Shown here: in pieces, positions 14,460 to 15,141 of the stretch
How positions within the stretch are numbered: the stretch's first letter is position 1
Layout of the letters: each line of letters starts with the position of its first letter
Translations under genes and position numbers: made by a program
Assembly: GCA_029059925.1 (NCBI GenBank)
Contig: JAIDVA010000331.1
Location: forward strand, 1 to 15,141
Direction: 5' to 3'
Source of the DNA: Eubacterium sp.
GTDB taxonomy: Bacteria; Bacillota; Clostridia; Oscillospirales; Acutalibacteraceae
DNA: 15,141 nucleotides
Notes under the pieces: model-generated
What the model was told of the DNA's origin: nothing
Database searches by the model: none
Seen by the model: only the letters and a program-made list of their open reading frames with translations

Positions 14460-15141
14460 ATGAAAACAGAAACTAAAACCAAATCAAAAAAGAAAACTGC
14501 GTTAAAAGTTATCGTAATCATTGTTGCGGTAATTGCTGCTCTTGCAATATTCCTTAATATTGCAGGAAATCACAAATCAAAACCCGAGCAGGTAAACAGC
14601 TATGACACTGCAAACCCATACATATTAACAAGCACAGATATTTCAGGTCACCGAAGCGGCGGAGGCATTGCCCCTGAAGAGACGCTTATGGCATTCAAAA
14701 ACTGTGCCGAAAATCCTGAATTTTCAATAGACGTGTTCGAGTTCGACCTGCATATCACCAGTGACGATGTGCTTGTTCTTCTCCACGATGATACACTTGA
14801 CAGAACATCCGACTGCGAAGAGGTGTTCGGCGAAAAGGATGTACGACCCGAAACAAAAACCTTTGCAGAGCTAAAAACACTCAATATGGGTGCTAAGTTT
14901 GAGAACGAGCAGGGCGAAATGCCTTATGCTGACCTTAAGGGTGACGAAGTACCGGATGAATTAAGAATTTTAAGCCTTGATGAAGTACTTGACTATCTCA
15001 CATCGGCAGGCGACTATAAGTACATTATTGAAATTAAGAATGGTGAGGATCTCGGCAGAAAGGGTGTTGACATTCTTCATCAGATGCTCATTGACAGAGG
15101 GCTTATCGACCAGGTAATTTTCGGCACCTTCAAGGGTGAAA
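14460..15141 (+). CDS. Membrane-anchored glycerophosphodiester phosphodiesterase (partial, 3' end missing)
   Basis: The frame opens at ATG 14460 after AGGGGG (8-base spacing) and runs off the right edge; 227 codons are visible. A Lys/Thr-rich N-terminus (1-14) is followed by one hydrophobic helix (about 15-35), so the catalytic part should lie outside, tethered to the membrane. GDPD motifs are clear: GHRSGGGIAPEET (63-75; H64, R65), EFDLHIT (E94, D96), HDDTLDRTSD (109-118; H109) and IEIKN (E191, K193). These give the catalytic histidines and metal ligands of the TIM-barrel family, which splits glycerophosphodiesters into glycerol-3-phosphate and an alcohol. Extracellular members can also act on teichoic-acid or phospholipid-derived material; the substrate is inferred. 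A 61-residue insert-like stretch follows the DRTSD motif. It is transcribed divergently from htpG. Confidence 0.92.
   Translation, partial: MKTETKTKSKKKTALKVIVIIVAVIAALAIFLNIAGNHKSKPEQVNSYDTANPYILTSTDISGHRSGGGIAPEETLMAFKNCAENPEFSIDVFEFDLHITSDDVLVLLHDDTLDRTSDCEEVFGEKDVRPETKTFAELKTLNMGAKFENEQGEMPYADLKGDEVPDELRILSLDEVLDYLTSAGDYKYIIEIKNGEDLGRKGVDILHQMLIDRGLIDQVIFGTFKGE

Noticed and set aside
1..15141. CRISPR array, tRNA/rRNA genes, insertion sequences, phage or defence systems
   Set aside because: I saw no regularly spaced repeats, cloverleaf-like segments, transposase motifs or terminal inverted repeats. Coding density and composition look even along the window.

Overview
The window looks like chromosome of a low-G+C Gram-positive bacterium, most likely a gut-type clostridium (Clostridia, perhaps Oscillospiraceae/Ruminococcaceae). 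The pointers are AT-rich DNA, purine-rich Shine-Dalgarno sites before most genes, sigma-A-like promoters, a perfect CIRCE heat-shock operator, a TupA-like ATP-grasp protein, a VanZ-like protein and a DUF6483-like protein. The lineage is inferred from gene content; no marker gene here settles it.

Region 1 (1-8161, + strand) is the distal part of a surface-polysaccharide (capsule/exopolysaccharide) operon. Its eight genes overlap or sit close together: a GT4 glycosyltransferase cut by the left edge, a second GT4 glycosyltransferase, a UDP-glucuronate 4-epimerase-like enzyme, UDP-glucose 6-dehydrogenase, a TupA-like ATP-grasp ligase, a Wzy-like polymerase/ligase, a Wzx-like flippase and a VanZ-like membrane protein. 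A strong terminator closes the operon at 8162-8210. Together the two sugar-nucleotide enzymes would turn UDP-glucose into UDP-glucuronate and then UDP-galacturonate. The ATP-grasp protein may attach an amino acid to a uronic acid, by analogy with TupA of teichuronopeptide synthesis. Wzx and Wzy would export and polymerise the repeat unit. The priming transferase and chain-length genes are not here and presumably lie to the left.

Region 2 (8223-10942, - strand) is a three-gene operon read right to left: a PHP-domain phosphoesterase, a YeiH/UPF0324-type membrane transporter (ATGA overlap) and a secreted calcineurin-like phosphoesterase. It converges on the polysaccharide operon at the shared terminator. 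Its promoter lies so close to the first ATG that the mRNA may be leaderless.

Region 3 (10943-12390) holds a divergent promoter region, an unrecognised five-helix membrane protein on the + strand, a long bidirectional terminator, and a small DUF6483-like gene on the - strand.

Region 4 (12401-15141) holds htpG (Hsp90) on the - strand, with a consensus promoter and a perfect CIRCE operator. Divergent from it is a membrane-anchored glycerophosphodiester phosphodiesterase cut by the right edge. No gene-free stretch exceeds 300 bases. I saw no tRNA, rRNA, CRISPR array, transposase or attachment site.
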